A DNA stretch of 64,000 nt from Longimicrobium sp. (GCA_036389135.1 DASVQP010000052.1:1-64000); one strand, 5' to 3'; counted from the first letter of the stretch, positions 26,456-38,290 are shown. Notes: generated by a model not told the origin, from the letters alone. Made by a program: numbers and translations.

Positions 26456-26621
26456 GCGTTCCTCACCGAATTCGTCTGCGGACGTTGAACGAGCGGCGCC
26501 AGAATTTAGCTGGAAGGGAAGGGGGCGCCAGACGTCGGCTGCTTCTGCACGACCACAGCCAGCCGTGAACCTCTGTTCCGTGCTGGATGCGCGGATCACT
26601 GACGGCCGGACGGAGCCTTGC

Positions 26622-27230
26622 TCAGATGGCGCCCCACGCCGCGGCCAGCGCCAGATTGTTGCGGGTGGTGCGCACGTCGAACCGTTCGGGATCGTAGTCG
26701 CCCGACCAGAGGAGATAGGTCTTGTGCTCCGGGTGATGCGGATCTGCGAGGGCTTGGAGCATCTCCGCATAGCCGTGCGGTCCGCCGCAGTCCTCGGGCG
26801 GTCCTGCGCGGTCCCCCGCGTCCAGCTCCGGGAGCATCTGATCGTCCATCGGCGCGGCGATGGACACGCCCTCCACATCGATCTCGTGCACCCAGTCGTC
26901 GCCGAAGTCGTACGTGTAGGTGAACCGCGCGCCGTTGCCCAGCCCCAGGTCGCGCAGCCGCACGGCCGTCGAATCTTCGTCTTCCGCATCCTCGTGGGGC
27001 GCTTCGAAGCGGCGCTCGCCGATCTCGAAGCTGTACAGGTGGTAGTCCAGCCATCCGAACGCCATCTGGATCACACGGTGCAGCTGGTGGAGCGTGTATG
27101 CGTCCGGCACGCGTACGCGGCGCCAGATCGGCGGCTCGATCTCCGCCAGAGCGATGCGGAGCTGCAGCAGGCGCGGTGTGGGCTTGCGGCCACGGCGCGC
27201 GGGTAGTTCAGTACGATTTCGAGGTGGCAT
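26622..27230 (-). CDS. Plasmid pRiA4b ORF-3-like protein
   Basis: A 202-residue member of the pRiA4b ORF-3 / IS1096 TnpR-associated family. The family core is visible as LQLRIALAEIEPPIWRRVRVP, HQLHRVIQMAFGW, then HLYSFEIG and FTYTYDFGDDWVHEI, ending with the conserved DCGGPHGYAEML. The biochemical function of this widespread family is unknown; it often accompanies mobile or defence genes. The ATG at 27230 is the likely start, though ATG at 27260 and GTG at 27266 are also in frame. It sits between the methyltransferase and the XPB-domain-like gene, same strand. Confidence 0.85.
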   Translation of the reverse strand: MPPRNRTELPARRGRKPTPRLLQLRIALAEIEPPIWRRVRVPDAYTLHQLHRVIQMAFGWLDYHLYSFEIGERRFEAPHEDAEDEDSTAVRLRDLGLGNGARFTYTYDFGDDWVHEIDVEGVSIAAPMDDQMLPELDAGDRAGPPEDCGGPHGYAEMLQALADPHHPEHKTYLLWSGDYDPERFDVRTTRNNLALAAAWGAI

Positions 27231-27372
27231 ACAGTCCAAAGTAATCGGTGGGCGCGCCATCGGCACGCTGGCGCGTGTCCACGACAGAGTCAGCTATCGT
27301 GCGCGCCGACTTCCAGAGCATCCGCCTTTGCGAAGGCGGTGGAGCTCGACCATCGCGGCGTACATCTCCGCT

Positions 27373-29418
27373 CTACGTAGACGCCACGAAAATCCCGCGT
27401 TCGCGCAGGCGCTTGACGAGAGCGGCATGCATCTTTGCGTCGCCGTCCAGGCGCAGCAGCGTGGGGCTCACCGGAGTCACGTGCGCGCCGCCCAGCGCCC
27501 GCACCCGGGCCGCCGTTTCCGCATCGGGGCAGTTGATGAGGACGGCGGGGGCGATGTGCACCGTCCGCGCGGACTGCACCCAGTCCCGCACCTGCCGCAA
27601 GACGTTGGCGGGGATCTCGCCGCGCGAAGCCGATCGCAGCGTATCCAGCACCTGATCGGCGGACATCCCCTGCTCCGCCGCGCGGAAAATCGAGGCGCGG
27701 GTCAGGCGGAAGATCGCGCCCACTCCCGAGCCCGTCCGCTCCGCCATGCGGCCCAGCTCCGCCTCCGCGTGCGGCGCGGGCGCAAGGAAGACGACCTCGA
27801 AGTCGGGCTGCACCACCACGTCACCGCCGCCGGGCTCGGCCGGTATCTCGAAGTCTTCCGCCTCGCCGAGCAGGTACCGTCCCGCGTCGGTAAGCCCGAA
27901 CGCAACGTCGTGTTTCCCCGCCTGGGCCAGCGTGGCGCATCCCAGCGGGACGAGTCTGCTCGCCAGGAAGCCCAGGAGCATGCCGCCCCACGCGTTCTCC
28001 CACCCCTCGACCGTATGGGGGGTGCCGCGCCAGTAGTGGCTGGCTGGTAGCAGAGGTCCCTCAGCCCCCAGGAATGGATTGCGCTCCCGCGCGTGGTAGT
28101 GGATGAAGTCGGTCGCGGAAACCATTTCGCCAGCCGGAACCGAGAGAAAGGCGGCCGAGAGCGCGTCCCGCAAGTCGATCTTCGCGCCGTCCACCGCAAA
28201 CCCTAGCGGCGCGCCGAAAAAGTCCGGTCCGCCCGCGCTCCCGTGCGCGGACGGGACGCGCTGAGAAAGCGCGCGCAGCGCGGACAGCACCGCCTTGAGC
28301 CGCTCCCCCGCGCCAACGTTGAGCCAGGCGCGGCCGGAGCGGGTGGAAGCGTATTGCAGGCGCCCGCCGGAAGATTCCACGCGCGCGAGCCGCAGCAAGC
28401 TCGCCAGCTCGGCCGCGGACTCGATGCGCTTGGTGGCGTCCGCGGAGTCGCCCTCTCCCGCCCCGGCCTTGCCGGTTATGAGGGGGTATCCTGTGGAGGC
28501 GAAGCGCTCCACCCACGACGGGGCCGTGGCAAGGCGCGCGGCGATGGCCCGTTGCGAGCGCACGTACATCGACCGGTCCGCGGCACGGAGTGCGATGGGC
28601 TCCGTTGCCGCCTCCACGAGTACCGCCACCATGTCGCCCACCCGGAACGGCGCCGCGAAGACTTCCCCCGCCTGCACCGGCCCGGGCGGCGGCAGCGGGC
28701 CCGCCGCGCGCACGGCCACTCCGGGGAGCAGCCCCACCACCACGCTCGCGTCTCGCCTCATGGAGACGAACACGAGCAGGTAGCGCAGTCCCGCGGCCAA
28801 CGCCGCGGTGAGGTTGTGCGGGCTCGTCTCCGGCACCAGCTCGCGAATCTTGCTCAGCGGCACCCCGCGCGGATGGCGGGCCAGCTCCGTCACGAGCGCG
28901 CGCAGCGCCGCGGCCACGGCGGGAAACACCAGGCGCGGGCGGTCCTCCGCCGTCATCCGCGCCTCTTCCCACTTCATCATCTCCGCGTGAGACCCGGCCG
29001 CCAGGAAGCCGCGCAGCCACGCGACGGACGACACCACCTCGGCCGCCAGCTTGCGGTCGCGCGGCTCGTAATAGCCGCGTCCGGGCGCGGCGATGCGGAG
29101 CGCCTGGAGCGAGTTCATCTGGTCGTCCAGGTACGCCTGCCGCAGCGCCGGCTCGGAGAGCGGCGCCAGCCGGTCCGCCGCCCGCAGCGCGATCAGCAGC
29201 GGGCGAAGTCTGGAGTCCAGCGCGTACAGGGTGCCGCGGCCGGTGGGGGCCACGAGCAGCCCGGCGTCCCGCAGCTCGGCTCCCCCATCGAGCGACTCGA
29301 GCGTGAAGCCCTGCCCCGGGCGGATCCCGATGAACGCGCGCCGCGCCGCGGGCGAGAGCGCCTCCCACCGCGGCAGCGCTTCCAGCACCTCCTGCCAGTC
29401 CAGCTCGTGCAGCTTCAA
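27373..29418 (-). CDS. Helicase-associated (XPB/Ssl2 N-terminal domain-like) protein without ATPase motifs
   Basis: A 681-residue protein. The region about 515-635 (GGDVVVQPDFEVVFLAPAP, then GAIFRLTRASIFRAAEQG and VLDTLRSASRGEIPANVL) resembles the domain found at the N-terminus of XPB/Ssl2 helicases. The rest is winged-helix-like and Ala/Leu-rich, and no Walker A, DEAH or other helicase motif is present. The start is TTG at 29418, supported by an optimal AGGAGGT 7 bases upstream; longer in-frame starts have none. In some bacteria such a protein is encoded near an XPB-type helicase, but none is in this window. Transcription-coupled repair or DNA unwinding support is possible but unproven. Confidence 0.75.
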   Translation of the reverse strand: MKLHELDWQEVLEALPRWEALSPAARRAFIGIRPGQGFTLESLDGGAELRDAGLLVAPTGRGTLYALDSRLRPLLIALRAADRLAPLSEPALRQAYLDDQMNSLQALRIAAPGRGYYEPRDRKLAAEVVSSVAWLRGFLAAGSHAEMMKWEEARMTAEDRPRLVFPAVAAALRALVTELARHPRGVPLSKIRELVPETSPHNLTAALAAGLRYLLVFVSMRRDASVVVGLLPGVAVRAAGPLPPPGPVQAGEVFAAPFRVGDMVAVLVEAATEPIALRAADRSMYVRSQRAIAARLATAPSWVERFASTGYPLITGKAGAGEGDSADATKRIESAAELASLLRLARVESSGGRLQYASTRSGRAWLNVGAGERLKAVLSALRALSQRVPSAHGSAGGPDFFGAPLGFAVDGAKIDLRDALSAAFLSVPAGEMVSATDFIHYHARERNPFLGAEGPLLPASHYWRGTPHTVEGWENAWGGMLLGFLASRLVPLGCATLAQAGKHDVAFGLTDAGRYLLGEAEDFEIPAEPGGGDVVVQPDFEVVFLAPAPHAEAELGRMAERTGSGVGAIFRLTRASIFRAAEQGMSADQVLDTLRSASRGEIPANVLRQVRDWVQSARTVHIAPAVLINCPDAETAARVRALGGAHVTPVSPTLLRLDGDAKMHAALVKRLRERGIFVAST

Positions 29419-29736
29419 GCGCCCACCTCCTACCCCTTTCGTCAGTGCGCCGCCGGTTCTGATTGCGAGAGCAACAGCTACGGCGCGTGGCCGCGTCCCG
29501 GGTGGCACCCCCCGCTGTGCTGGCGCGGTGTTGCCCCGGAGATCGGCGGACACGGTACTGTCTGAGGAGTGCTTCGACAACCGTTGAGGCGCGGATCCCG
29601 GTCGTTGCGTCACCACACGGACCAGATCAGTTCGGTCGCAAACGCGGCTCTGGCCCGTCCGCGGTCGGAGATTGCTAGCGTGGCGCGGCTGTCCGCACGC
29701 TGTGCTACTCTCCCGCCGCCAACTATCGAACGCTGG
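29419..29736. other. 318-base gap between the XPB-domain-like gene and the K+ channel gene
   Basis: No gene or clear terminator is seen. It must contain the promoter of the XPB-domain-like gene. A 13-base string GCTAGCGTGGCGC at about 29674-29686 recurs at about 25407-25419 upstream of the ATPase gene, in the same relation to a minus-strand gene, and may be a shared promoter element. Confidence 0.4.
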
Positions 29737-30612
29737 TCAGCGCGCCGGCTTTCCGCAGTGGGGGCATGCCTGCGGGATGCGTGAGCCCTGGGCCGCTTCC
29801 ACCAGGCCCGCGCCGAGTATGGCGGTGGGGAGCGCGAACAATCCGACGCCGAGAAGCGCAAGGCATCCGCCCGCCACACGTCCCAGGGCGGTCACGGGAT
29901 AGACGTCGCCATAGCCCACGGTAGTGAGGGTGGCGACGGCCCACCACATGCTCGCAGGAATGCTGGAGAACTTGTCCGGTTGCGCCTCGTTCTCGGCGAA
30001 GTACATCACCGATGAGGCGACGACGAGCAGCACGGATGTCAGCGCGATGCTCATGCCCAGTTCCTCGCGCTTGGCTTGCACCACGCACCGGAAGAGCCTC
30101 AGAGCCGCCAGGTACCTGCCGGCCTTGAGCACGCATACGAGCCGGAACAGCCGCAGCACCCGCAGCACGCGCGCGTCAGCCATGCCGAGCGTCAGGAGGA
30201 ACGGCGCTACTACCAGCAGGTCTACCAGCGAGAGGGGCCGGATCGCCCAACGCAGCCGTCCGCGCACGGCTCCGCTCAACTCCGGATCTTCCACGCACGA
30301 CCACAGGCGGGCGGCGTACTCCGCCAGGAACACGAGAACGGAGCACGCCTCGAAAACGGCGAACGCGGCTCCGAAGCTCGTCCTGATCGGCTGGACGGAC
30401 TCCAGGACCATGGCCGCGACGTTTGCCGCGATAAGGGTGAGGATGAAAAGGTCGAACCGGCGGCTGAGCGCGTCACCCGGCCGCGCCGGTTCCAGAACCT
30501 CCCAGACGCGGCGCCGCACGCTCTTCGGGGGGGCGGAAGAGCGTGCGGCTTCGTGAACCGCCACGGGCAAAACGCCGGCCGGCCGGCGTTCCTGCGCGAC
30601 GTTCAGGGGCAC
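29737..30612 (-). CDS. Voltage-gated-type potassium channel
   Basis: A 291-residue inner-membrane ion channel of the 6-TM KvAP/Kch type. S1 to S3 are visible in residues about 50-150; S4 carries regularly spaced Arg residues ([20 protein letters not shown]); the pore loop contains the K+ selectivity filter TTVGYGD (230-236), followed by S6. The short C-terminus ends in CPHCGK, a single CxxC that could bind metal. The GTG start at 30612 overlaps the end of the DUF3892 gene by 10 bases, so translation is probably coupled. The first 40 residues are not conserved channel sequence and the true start could be further in. Confidence 0.88.
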   Translation of the reverse strand: MPLNVAQERRPAGVLPVAVHEAARSSAPPKSVRRRVWEVLEPARPGDALSRRFDLFILTLIAANVAAMVLESVQPIRTSFGAAFAVFEACSVLVFLAEYAARLWSCVEDPELSGAVRGRLRWAIRPLSLVDLLVVAPFLLTLGMADARVLRVLRLFRLVCVLKAGRYLAALRLFRCVVQAKREELGMSIALTSVLLVVASSVMYFAENEAQPDKFSSIPASMWWAVATLTTVGYGDVYPVTALGRVAGGCLALLGVGLFALPTAILGAGLVEAAQGSRIPQACPHCGKPAR

Positions 30613-30866
30613 TCCTTCAGGCTCAGGAGGTTGTTCGGTTCGCTGTCGTCGGCCTTCGTCTTCAGGTACTTGACCCCGTTTCGAGTCGCCACGACGACGT
30701 CCACCTTCTCGCCGTCCTGGCTCACGTAGTACGACTCATGGTCGCCCTCGATATTGCTGATGGCGGCCTGCTGCGTATGCTTCCACCCTGCGCCGCCGAC
30801 GTGCGTGATGCGCTCGTACTTGCTCTCGCGGTCGTTCTTGTTGATGCACGTGATCTGCTTAGCCAT
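30603..30866 (-). CDS. DUF3892 domain protein
   Basis: An 87-residue protein that matches the DUF3892 family end to end: [24 protein letters not shown], a central YYVS...[16 protein letters not shown] and the terminal NNLLSL-ECP. The function of the family is unknown. A strong GGAGG lies 6 bases before the ATG. Its last codons overlap the potassium channel start, so the two form a small operon. A broken copy of its 3' end may exist at 25.65 kb. Confidence 0.88.
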   Translation of the reverse strand: MAKQITCINKNDRESKYERITHVGGAGWKHTQQAAISNIEGDHESYYVSQDGEKVDVVVATRNGVKYLKTKADDSEPNNLLSLKECP

Positions 30867-31064
30867 TTCAGCCTCCGGAGGGTAGCGACGAAGACCCCTT
30901 CCTGCGTCACTCCCTCTGTCGGACAGGCGCGCCGCGTTTCCGCGCCGTCCGTCTTTCCCCCCGCAAGCTCACCTCCTATATTCCCCCCTGACCGACAACT
31001 CCGTCCGGCACCACGCGCCGGCTCGTCCGACCGCGGATGGGCCGGCGCGCGCACGCACAGATTG

Positions 31065-34286
<3,222 letters not shown>

Positions 34287-34301
34287 GCGGAACGGTAGGC
34301 C

Positions 34302-34383
34302 TCACACAGAGCCACAGAGGGAACTGAAAGAACGAAAAAGGCGTTCTCTGTGCCTCGCAGTGCCCCTCCGTGTCTCTGTGTGA
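34302..34383. repeat. TCACACAGAG palindromic element, copy 2 (family A)
   Basis: Ends TCACACAGAG and CTCTGTGTGA are perfect inverted repeats; the interior holds CACAGAGGGAAC and GTTCTCTGTGCCTC. It lies between carB and the alpha/beta hydrolase gene. Confidence 0.78.
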
Positions 34384-34418
34384 GGCTTCGTTGTGTACTT
34401 TGAAACGAGAGAGAGTTT

Positions 34419-35813
34419 ATGCGTCGATGGCTGGTGGCGGGGCTCGCGCTGGTAGGGCTCGCTTCGGGGGCCGCGGCGCAGGGGACGGGCGCGCGGCTGC
34501 CCGGGAACTACAATGGGGCGCTGGATGCGGGGGTGATGAAGCTGCGCCTGGCGCTCTCCATCGAGCGGGGGGCGAATGGCGCGCTCAGCGGGGTGCTGAC
34601 GAGCGTGGACCAGGGCGGCGCCCGTGTGCCTGTCACGGTGCTGCCGCAGGGGGACACGGCGGTCAGGATCGAGGCGATGGGGGCGGCGTTCCAGGCGCGG
34701 ATCTCGGCCAACGGGGACACGCTGGCCGGCACGTGGGAGCAGGGTGGCGCGAAGCTGCCGCTCACTCTGGTGCGCGGGGCGGCACTGGCGGCGGTGCCCG
34801 CCCGCCCGCAGGAGCCGAAGCGCCCCTTTCCGTACCGCGAGGAGGAGGTCTCGTTCGCGTCGGTGCCGGGGGTGCGGATCGCGGGGACGCTGACGCTGCC
34901 GCAGGGGCGCGGACCGTTTCCGGCCGCGGTGCTCATCACCGGCTCCGGGCAGCAGGACCGCGACGAGTCGCTGATGGGGCACAAGCCCTTCCTGGTGCTT
35001 TCCGACTACCTGACGCGCCGCGGGATCGCCGTGCTGCGCATGGACGACCGCGGCGAGGGCGGCTCCACCGGCGACTTCGGCGCCGCCACGTCCGCGGACT
35101 TCGCGAACGACGTGGAGGCGGCGGTCCGCTTCCTGGCTGCGCGGCAGGACGTGGCGCGGAACAAGATCGGGCTGATCGGGCACAGCGAGGGCGGGGTCAT
35201 CGCGCCGATGGTGGCGACGCGCTCGCCCGGCGTGGCGTACGTGGTGATGCTCGCCGGCACGGGCATCCCCGGGGATTCGCTCCTGCGGCTGCAGGGCGCG
35301 GCGGTGCTGCGATCCTCCGGGGCATCGGAAGAGATGGTGCGGCGCCAGGGCGAGGAGCAGGGCCGCATCTTCGCCGCCGCACGCGCGGGGCGTGACAGCG
35401 CGGACGTCGCGCGCCGGATCCGTGCCGCGCTGACGCCCCAGGAGCGCGCCGCAGGCGCCTCGTCGCCGGACTCCATCCCGGCGCAGATGCGGCCGCTACT
35501 CGCCCCCTGGTTCCGCTACTTCCTGGCGTACGATCCGCGCCCCGCGCTGCGCCGCCTGACGGTGCCCACGCTGGCGCTGAACGGGTCGCTGGACGTGCAG
35601 GTGCCGGCCAGGGAGAACCTCGCGGCGATCGACTCGGCGCTGCGCGCGGCCGGGAACCGCGACTACCGTGTGATGGAGCTTCCGGCGCTCAACCACCTCT
35701 TCCAGACCGCCCGCACCGGCTCCCCCGGCGAGTACGCCACGATCGAGGAGACGATGTCGCCCGCCGCGCTGGAGGCGGTGGCGAGCTGGATCGTGCAGCG
35801 GTTCGTCCGGTAG
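34419..35813 (+). CDS. Exported alpha/beta hydrolase
   Basis: A 464-residue secreted or periplasmic serine hydrolase. The signal peptide (1-20) ends in AAAQG. Residues 25-130 form a beta-rich N-terminal domain. The hydrolase domain (about 145-460) contains GHSEGG with the nucleophile Ser, an acid in LNGSLDVQV and the catalytic His in ALNHLFQ. The order and spacing resemble the dienelactone-hydrolase/esterase-type proteins (EstD-like). GAGAGAG lies 4 bases before the ATG. Monocistronic: a family A repeat precedes and a terminator follows. Confidence 0.9.
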   Translation: MRRWLVAGLALVGLASGAAAQGTGARLPGNYNGALDAGVMKLRLALSIERGANGALSGVLTSVDQGGARVPVTVLPQGDTAVRIEAMGAAFQARISANGDTLAGTWEQGGAKLPLTLVRGAALAAVPARPQEPKRPFPYREEEVSFASVPGVRIAGTLTLPQGRGPFPAAVLITGSGQQDRDESLMGHKPFLVLSDYLTRRGIAVLRMDDRGEGGSTGDFGAATSADFANDVEAAVRFLAARQDVARNKIGLIGHSEGGVIAPMVATRSPGVAYVVMLAGTGIPGDSLLRLQGAAVLRSSGASEEMVRRQGEEQGRIFAAARAGRDSADVARRIRAALTPQERAAGASSPDSIPAQMRPLLAPWFRYFLAYDPRPALRRLTVPTLALNGSLDVQVPARENLAAIDSALRAAGNRDYRVMELPALNHLFQTARTGSPGEYATIEETMSPAALEAVASWIVQRFVR

Positions 35814-35833
35814 CCGCATCGGGCGGGATGCAC

Positions 35834-35870
35834 GAGAGGTACGGAAAGCATGCTCTCCGTACCTCTTTTG
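35834..35870 (+). terminator. Terminator after the alpha/beta hydrolase gene
   Basis: An 11-base-pair stem (AGAGGTACGGA with TCCGTACCTCT, 35835-35845 and 35856-35866) is followed by a TTTTG tail. Its loop region AAGCATGCTC is close to that of the minus-strand terminator at 37.63 kb. Confidence 0.85.
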
Positions 35871-35942
35871 TGTGCCTGGTCCACGGCCAGGACGTTTCCT
35901 CCACGCCGGGCGAATGCACCGAGGCCGAAACCGGCGCGTTGG

Positions 35943-36425
35943 TCAGGCGATCGGTGCCTCGGTGAATCCGGCGGCGACTCGGAAACCGGCCTGGTACTTC
36001 AGCGTCGGCGGAGCCCTGTACGTGCCCGAGACGTTGTTCCAGCGCCCCAGGTCTCCCTGCACGAACTCGGCCTCGCCCGCGTAGCGGACGTGCAGGCATC
36101 GTCCCGACAGCTCGTGGTGGAGTCCCCCTGCCCGCGGCGCGACACGTATCTCGCCGTCAGGCATGGTGACGAAGGCGTAGATTTCGTGTGCGGGCCCCAT
36201 GTCGACCTGTCCCTGGTAGACACTCCAGAGCTGGCCGTTCACCTGCTTCAGGTGGAGGCCGTTATAGTTGGGCCGTGGACCGGCATGCTGGTTCCATACG
36301 GCGTTCGCCTGGTTCAACAGTATTGCCTGAAAGTGCGGTGGCAGTGCCCTGTTGAGCTTGGTCCTGACCAGGGACATCTCGGCCGCAATCGCATCCTGAT
36401 CAGCGATGAGGTCTGCGTCTGCCAT
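35943..36425 (-). CDS. Unknown protein with an AGE...NNxSGxY motif
   Basis: A 160-residue hydrophilic protein without signal peptide or membrane helix. The C-terminal half contains HHELSGRCLHVRYAGEAEF and then GRWNNVSGTYRAP. A His/Ser start, an AGE in the middle and an N-N-x-S-G-x-Y-x-P end is a pattern I associate with C-terminal domains of polymorphic-toxin-like and other secreted proteins, function unknown. CAGGAG lies 6 bases before the ATG. It is encoded 88 bases behind a predicted membrane protein on the same strand. I cannot assign a function. Confidence 0.65.
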   Translation of the reverse strand: MADADLIADQDAIAAEMSLVRTKLNRALPPHFQAILLNQANAVWNQHAGPRPNYNGLHLKQVNGQLWSVYQGQVDMGPAHEIYAFVTMPDGEIRVAPRAGGLHHELSGRCLHVRYAGEAEFVQGDLGRWNNVSGTYRAPPTLKYQAGFRVAAGFTEAPIA

Positions 36426-36469
36426 GCAGGGCTCCTGAATTGGGAGTTGTCGTCCGACGGCAACAGGCG

Positions 36470-36494
36470 GAAGCCGATCTGCTCGGCGCGCGCG
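36470..36494 (-). pseudogene. Fragment of a receiver-domain gene
   Basis: Twenty-five bases are identical to 37771-37795 inside the lone receiver gene. On the minus strand both encode ARAEQIGF, and the next residues stay similar (RLL versus NLF). The fragment lies in the 88-base gap between two unknown genes and is not part of an intact domain. Confidence 0.5.
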
Positions 36495-36513
36495 GTACGG
36501 TGCGGCTCGCCCG

Positions 36514-37533
36514 CTACCTCAGCCCACGGAAGATCGAGAGGCCAGCGCCGGCAGCAAGGACGAAGAGGAGGATCAGCGCCGCGATCGTCTGTAGCGGGCG
36601 AACGCGGAAGGCGTACGCCAGGCGGAGACGCGGAGGGGTGTTCTCCCACACCTGGCGCGCTTCGTCCTCGCTAACCAGCGTGAGCGGGTCGACCTGCATG
36701 TCGCGCGTACGGCGATGGTCGAAGCCGAACTGGTAGAAGGCGCCCGCCGAGCCGCTGTAGCCCAGCATGATCTCGTTCTGCACCTGCACCAGCCGCGGCT
36801 CCAGCCCCAGCTGGTGCATGAGGCGTACGCCGCGGTCCACGATCCGGTTGACCGTGGGCTCGCCGAGGAGCGCGAGGGCGTCCGGAGTTACGTCGACGTT
36901 CGTTCCCGCGGCCACGTTGGACTGGTGCTCGGAGAGGTAGAGGTCGCCCCGAACGTCGTTGAGCGCTCGCCGCAGGTCCCGAACGCCGTTGCGGCCGATG
37001 GCGTGGAACCAGTTGCCGCCGACGCGAGCCTGCGCCCAGGCGGTGTCCCACATGTTCAGCAGCTGGGCGGAACCGAACGACTCGAACACCTCTCGGATCG
37101 TCGCCGCCAGCCCGTCGTCCCTCATGCGCAGAGCGGCCACCACAGAGCGGCGCAGGAAGTTGTCCGCCAACACGTGCCGCACCTGGAACTCCGGACGGCG
37201 GTTGGAGAGGATCTCGTTCTCCAGGATGTTGTGGGCGTTGGCGGTGGTGCCGTGTAGCCCGTACGGCCTGAGCGCGTCCACCTGGTGGCGCGCCGCGATC
37301 TCGTTGACCTCCCGCCGCACCGGCGCGCTGAACGGCCCGCGTCGCAGGCTGTGCGGGATGTCGTCTCGGGCGATGAACATGCGGTCCACGTGATTGTCGC
37401 GAACCACGGAAGGCGCGCGCCGGGTGAAGCGCCGGTGGATGTTGAAGAGGGCGACGATCAGCATCAGGAGAAGCGTTGCCCCGATGAGGAGGTACAAGCC
37501 CGGGTTTTCCTGGGCGTCCTGGTCATCTGGCAC
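36514..37533 (-). CDS. Unknown membrane protein with one helix at each end
   Basis: A 339-residue protein anchored by two hydrophobic helices: YLLIGATLLLMLIVALFNI (about 14-32) and TIAALILLFVLAAGAGLSIF (about 315-334). The 270-residue middle is soluble, mixed alpha/beta, and contains HGTTANAHNILENEIL and a Gly/Tyr/Phe-rich stretch (GYSGSAGAFYQFGFD). No family is recognised. The GTG start has no Shine-Dalgarno sequence. With an even number of helices both termini lie on the same side. It precedes the AGE/NNxSG protein on the same strand and may be functionally linked to it. Confidence 0.65.
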   Translation of the reverse strand: MPDDQDAQENPGLYLLIGATLLLMLIVALFNIHRRFTRRAPSVVRDNHVDRMFIARDDIPHSLRRGPFSAPVRREVNEIAARHQVDALRPYGLHGTTANAHNILENEILSNRRPEFQVRHVLADNFLRRSVVAALRMRDDGLAATIREVFESFGSAQLLNMWDTAWAQARVGGNWFHAIGRNGVRDLRRALNDVRGDLYLSEHQSNVAAGTNVDVTPDALALLGEPTVNRIVDRGVRLMHQLGLEPRLVQVQNEIMLGYSGSAGAFYQFGFDHRRTRDMQVDPLTLVSEDEARQVWENTPPRLRLAYAFRVRPLQTIAALILLFVLAAGAGLSIFRGLR

Positions 37534-37628
37534 GGCGGGCGGGGGCGGGAGGTATGGAGGTCATTGGTAGGCGCCACAATGTTACGCCGGCCGGGGCGTC
37601 CGCGCGAGGCTTTCGTACCCCGGGACGC

Positions 37629-37662
37629 GAAAAGCACGGAGAGCATGCGCGCTCTCCGTGCC
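37629..37662 (-). terminator. Terminator for the receiver gene at 37687-38070
   Basis: An 11-base-pair stem (GCACGGAGAGC at 37634-37644 with GCTCTCCGTGC at 37651-37661) is flanked on the left by AAAA, which reads as a U-tract on the minus strand. Confidence 0.85.
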
Positions 37663-37686
37663 ACTTTGGTTCCGCGTCGTCTGCGG

Positions 37687-38070
37687 CTACGGCGTCTGTT
37701 CCAGGCCCAGCAGGCGGCGGACTTCGGTGACCACGCGGCGCGGCTCCACGGGCTTGGTGAGGAAGAGGTTGAAGCCGATCTGCTCGGCGCGCGCGCGGTC
37801 CGATTCCAGGGCGTGCGCGGTGACGGCGATCACCGGGATGCTCGCCGTGTCAGGATCGGCCTTGAGGGTGCGCGTCGTCTCCCAGCCGTCCATCACCGGG
37901 ATCGAGATGTCCATCAGGATCAGGTCCGGGCGGTCGTCGCGCACGAGCCGGAGCGCCTCGTGCCCATCGGTCGCCTCCACCACGCGGAAGCCGAAGTGCG
38001 CCAGCATCGTGCGGTAGACCACGCGGTTGTCGTCGTTGTCTTCCACCAGCAGGATCGTGTGGCCGGGCAT
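37687..38070 (-). CDS. Single-domain response regulator
   Basis: A 127-residue CheY/DivK-like receiver. Acidic pocket ILLVEDNDDNR, phospho-acceptor in LILMDISIPVMDGWE, Thr in VIAVTAHA and Lys in FLTKPVEP are all present, so it should be phosphorylatable. There is no output domain. The VEDNDDNR start and MDGWE motif are typical of receivers working with hybrid kinases. No kinase gene is adjacent. A terminator follows; a relic of the same type of domain lies 1.2 kb downstream. Confidence 0.92.
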   Translation of the reverse strand: MPGHTILLVEDNDDNRVVYRTMLAHFGFRVVEATDGHEALRLVRDDRPDLILMDISIPVMDGWETTRTLKADPDTASIPVIAVTAHALESDRARAEQIGFNLFLTKPVEPRRVVTEVRRLLGLEQTP

Positions 38071-38182
38071 CGCGGGCCTGGTGAGATGCGGGTGGTTGCG
38101 GCAGTTGCAGCGGGAACCGTAATCTGATTTCGCGGCCTCACCCTGTCAAACGAATCTTCGCACACAACCACGGAGATCGATG

Positions 38183-38290
38183 ATGTGTGACGAAGTCGAA
38201 GCGATCACCGAGAGGGACGGTGAGTGGTTAATCGCCTCGTCGTCGGCGGTGCCAGGCGCGAATGGGAGAACCAGGAAGACACCGGAATGA
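38183..38290 (+). pseudogene. Relic of a HicB-type antitoxin (first copy)
   Basis: An open stretch from ATG 38183 to TGA 38288-38290 encodes 35 residues, including VEAITERDGEWLIAS and AVPGANGRT. This matches the N-terminal half of HicB antitoxins (an F-T-A-I-I-E-R-E-G-x-W-x-x-A core followed by P-G-A-N-G-Q-G-x-T). It then runs out of frame and stops, with no C-terminal half. It is followed at once by a second HicB relic. Confidence 0.55.

Noticed and set aside
36514-37533. Chemotaxis or signal-transduction membrane sensor paired with the receiver gene upstream
   Set aside because: No HAMP, kinase or methyl-accepting region; a terminator separates it from the receiver gene.
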